Shown one piece after another: positions 61,458 to 64,000 of a DNA stretch of 64,000 nt (position 1 is the first letter of the stretch; each line of letters starts with the position of its first letter). Both the position numbers and the translations under genes were made by a program. The DNA lies in contig NW_027018041.1 in NCBI RefSeq assembly GCF_032854445.1, positions 43,341 to 107,340 of the forward strand, written 5' to 3'. The notes under the pieces are model-generated. The model ran no database searches. It was not told the origin of the DNA and saw nothing but the letters and a program-made list of their open reading frames with translations. This DNA is from Liolophura sinensis. Taxonomy: Eukaryota; Mollusca; Polyplacophora; Chitonida; Chitonidae.

Positions 61458-62751
61458 ACGTCATCGATCCGATCCGGGATCCCGGCCTAGGATCTGCTAT
61501 TCGCAGATCCATTCTAGTTATTATTATTTTTTTTTTTTCGATTTTGTTAGCAGCAGAACTCCAACACCGTTCAACATAGAAGTTCAAAATTTTGCACACA
61601 TAATCTAGCGGAAATTTTCTAGGGGTATATTTTTTTTTTTTTGGCTATGTCACGTGGTTCGGCCGCCATATTGGATTTTGTGTATAATCTTTAAAAATCT
61701 TCTTCTCCAGAACCACTGAACCGATCATTGTCAAATTTAACATGCAACTAGTAGGTCATGAGTTCTTTAAAGTTTGCGAAAATGGTTCACTTCCGATTAA
61801 AACTCTGGAAGCTCGCCATTGGTCGAATTTATGACGTCACAAAAAGTTCTCAAAGTTCATTTGTTCTGAACGAATTCTGATGTATCTTGAGCTGCTGATT
61901 CCGAATCTGGTTGTATTTTTTGCATATCTGTGTAACTTTTTGAGATATAAGCAAAAAACTAAAAAAATTACGTAATTTCAATGGCGTTTTAATCGAGAAC
62001 TATGGCAGCTAGAAATGTGCAAATTGCATGAAAATGTAGTTCAAGACACGCTCTTTCGCTCAGTCGTCAACGGATTTGAGCTCCGATTAAAAGTTTTCTC
62101 GCTAGAAGCGTTTAAAAAACAACACCGTTTTTGTTTAGAAAAAGATGGGAATCCTATTGCTTTAACATGGAGTTAGATGGGGAATGGACTGGATTTGCAG
62201 TATTTGACCTGATGCTTTCGGCTACACTGTCCGTGATCTCCCGAAACCGTTGTAGGATGACATTCAGCTATACAGTACTATATTAGATGGCGTAGAGATC
62301 TAACTACAACAGTAAACGGCATGCAACTGTGAAAGTTAGCTTTGTTTTGCGTAGACCTTGTCCTCTTTACTACACGTTAAAGAGGCCAGGGTAATTGACA
62401 GATATGGACATGTGCCGTGGCCCAAGTGCGGGCTTTCTATTGATGGCCGAGCTATCATGAGAGCCGTGAGTCTGTGCATGGCGTGTCGTAGATTGAGATG
62501 TGAATGTACAAACTTGCTGTTACACTGGTCGTGTTTTTGCGTTATTTCTTACAAATAGCGGGCTAAGTCTGCCAAGGAACGACCGTTTTTCACTAGGCAT
62601 AGCCTAACTTCATTAAGTTCGCCGATCTATTCACGGGAATGCAAATGACCGGCCGACTGCCTCAGTGACAAACGGTGTAAGGTCGCATGGAAACTTTGAA
62701 AGCCGTGTATGTGGAACATGTGTCCTTCGAACACAGAACATGAAGGGGAAA
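61458..62751 (+). repeat. Unit 44 (1294 bp, type b/q, no hairpin)
   Basis: Core 61458-61517. CRE 61832-61839. Close to units 29 and 31. Right inverted-repeat arm absent (CATTCAGCTATACAG near 62264). Confidence 0.92.
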
Positions 62752-62865
62752 ACGTCATCGATCCGATCCGGGATCCCGGCCTAGGATCTGCTATTCGCAG
62801 ATCCATTCTAGTTAGGGATCCCGTTCTCCCGAACGGGATCCCTATTGTAATCGTTCTGTTTTTTC

Positions 62866-62900
<35 letters not shown>

Positions 62901-64000
62901 TTTTTTTCACCGACTTTGTTCGCATGGAAACTTTTTTACCGTTTAACATACAGGTCTGAAATTTTGCACACATATTCTGGCGGTGAATACCTCGGGACAA
63001 ATTCTCCACTTTTTTGCCATGTCACGTGGTTCGGACGCCATATTGGATTTTGTGTAAAATCTTTAAAAATCTTCTTCTCCAGAACCACTGAACCGATCGG
63101 TTTCAAATTTGACATGCTGCTAGTAAGTTACGAGTTCTTTAAAGTTTGCGAAAATGGTTCACTTCCGATCAAAATTCTGGAAGTTCGCCATTGGTCGAAT
63201 TTATGACGTCACAAAAAGTTCTCAAAGTTCAAATGTTCTGAACATATTCTGGTGTATCTTGAGCTGCTGATTCTGAATCTGGTCGTATTTTTTCCATATC
63301 TGTGTAACTTTTTGAGATATTAGCAAAAAACTCAAAAAAGTGACGTAACTTCAATGACCTGTAACTCGAGATCTGTGGGAGCTAGAAATGTGCAACCTGC
63401 ACGAAATTGTAGCCCAAGACATGCTCTTTCGATCATTCGTCAATGGATTTCAGCTCCGATCAATAGTTTTTTCGCTACAAGCGTTTAAATGACAACACCG
63501 TTTTTTGTTTAGAAAAAGGTGCTAATCCTATTGCTTTAACATGGAGTTAGATGGGGACAAAACTGGGTTTCTAGTATTTGACCTGATGCTTTCGGCTACA
63601 CTGTCCGTGATTTCCCGAAACGGTTGTGGGATGACATTGATTCCAGTTCCCATCTAACTCCAGTACTCTATTAGATGGCGTAGATATCTAACTACAACAG
63701 CAAACGACATGGACCTGTAAAAGTTAGCTTTGTTTTGCGCAGACCTCGTGCTCTTTACTATACGTTAAACAATCCAGGGTGATTAACAAATATGGATATG
63801 TGAACTGGTCCAAGTGCTGACTTTCTAACGATGGCCGAGCTATGAGTGGAGCAGTTAGTCTGTGCATGGCATGTCGTGGATTGAGATGTGAATGTACAAA
63901 CTTGCTGTTACACTGGTCGTGTTTTTGCGTTATTTCTTACAATTAGCGGGCTAAGTCTGCCAAGGAACGACCGTTTTTCACTGGGCATAGCGTAGCATCA
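62752..64000 (+). repeat. Unit 45 (partial, type a/p, one hairpin)
   Basis: Core 62752-62811. One hairpin (62814-62843) and a long TTA tract. CRE 63204-63211. The second half carries the GACAAAACTGG variant seen in units 1, 21 and 23. Cut by the window end just before the next core. Confidence 0.92.
62814..62843. repeat. Hairpin module of unit 45
   Basis: Single perfect copy with loop TCCC, followed by about 34 bp of TTA repeats. Confidence 0.9.

Larger units (their letters stand above)
1..64000 (+). repeat. Macrosatellite-like tandem array of a ~1.3 kb non-coding unit (45 cores)
   Basis: Seen: a 60-bp core recurs 45 times, always in the same orientation, from base 551 to 62811, with mean spacing about 1.41 kb. 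Between cores the same ordered blocks recur: optional hairpin modules, (TTA)n plus T tract, a variable 5' segment, an E-box/CCAAT/CRE block, an inverted repeat, a tRNA-like remnant, and the run-up to the next core. The segment after the T tract has four types. Type a has TTCGCATGGAAAC. Type b has AGCAGCAGAACTC and CTAGGGGTATA. Type c has AGCAAGGAAAC. Type d has AGCAGCAGAAC followed by GGTCTCAAATTTTG. The second half has type p (ATGACCTGTAACTCGAG) or type q (GTTTTAATCGAG). The window starts and ends inside units, so the array extends beyond both edges. No gene was recognised. Confidence 0.97.

Noticed and set aside
1-64000. CENP-B box (NTTCGNNNNANNCGGGN) suggesting a centromere
   Set aside because: The closest matches (for example ATTCGAGGGAATGCAAA) lack the CGGG part. 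No copy was found by eye.
1-64000. CRISPR array, because of regularly spaced repeats
   Set aside because: Spacing is over 1 kb, the spacers are homologous to each other, and there are no cas genes.

Overview
The whole 64 kb window is one head-to-tail tandem array of a large non-coding repeat. I find no protein-coding gene, rRNA gene or intact tRNA gene. A 60-bp core sequence recurs 45 times in the same orientation, usually 1.27-1.39 kb apart. Longer spacings (up to 2.17 kb) come from extra hairpin modules or an alternative segment, and two spacings are shorter (1.08-1.09 kb). The scale, the AT-rich composition, the (TTA)n tracts, the tRNA-related remnant and the lack of genes point to a eukaryotic satellite or macrosatellite. 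The general look of the sequence is one I loosely associate with marine-invertebrate repeats, but I cannot name the species or the repeat family.

A standard unit, read from core to core, contains the following. (1) The core, holding two small inverted repeats: the palindrome CCGGGATCCCGG, and GGATCTGC / GCAGATCC around a 5-base loop, ending in ATTCTAG. (2) Zero to four copies of a roughly 58-bp hairpin module. (3) A (TTA)n microsatellite and a T tract. (4) A variable 5' segment in four sequence types (a-d). (5) A motif-rich block with an E-box (CACGTG), a YY1-like site, an inverted CCAAT box and a full CRE (TGACGTCA). (6) A second half with a 20-bp-arm inverted repeat. (7) A decayed tRNA-like stretch with A-box and B-box-like motifs. 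(8) A conserved run-up into the next core. Six units (6, 11, 32, 34, 35, 43) carry an alternative 'module B' joined to the same core.

Layout: units 1-12 (1-17.9 kb) are of mixed type. Units 13-25 (17.9-35.6 kb) are mostly the homogeneous type a. Units 26-45 (35.6-64 kb) are mixed again. Module B is concentrated at 44-51 kb, where a near-identical 3,225-bp two-unit period occurs. The main result is that, when distant units are compared, near-identity repeatedly starts or stops at the core/hairpin/(TTA)n zone. The array therefore looks like a series of exchangeable blocks bounded by a structured core. A second result is that the inverted CCAAT plus TGACGTCA pair is intact in 44 of 45 units by eye, while the surrounding sequence varies. 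All counts and alignments were made by reading, not by computation.
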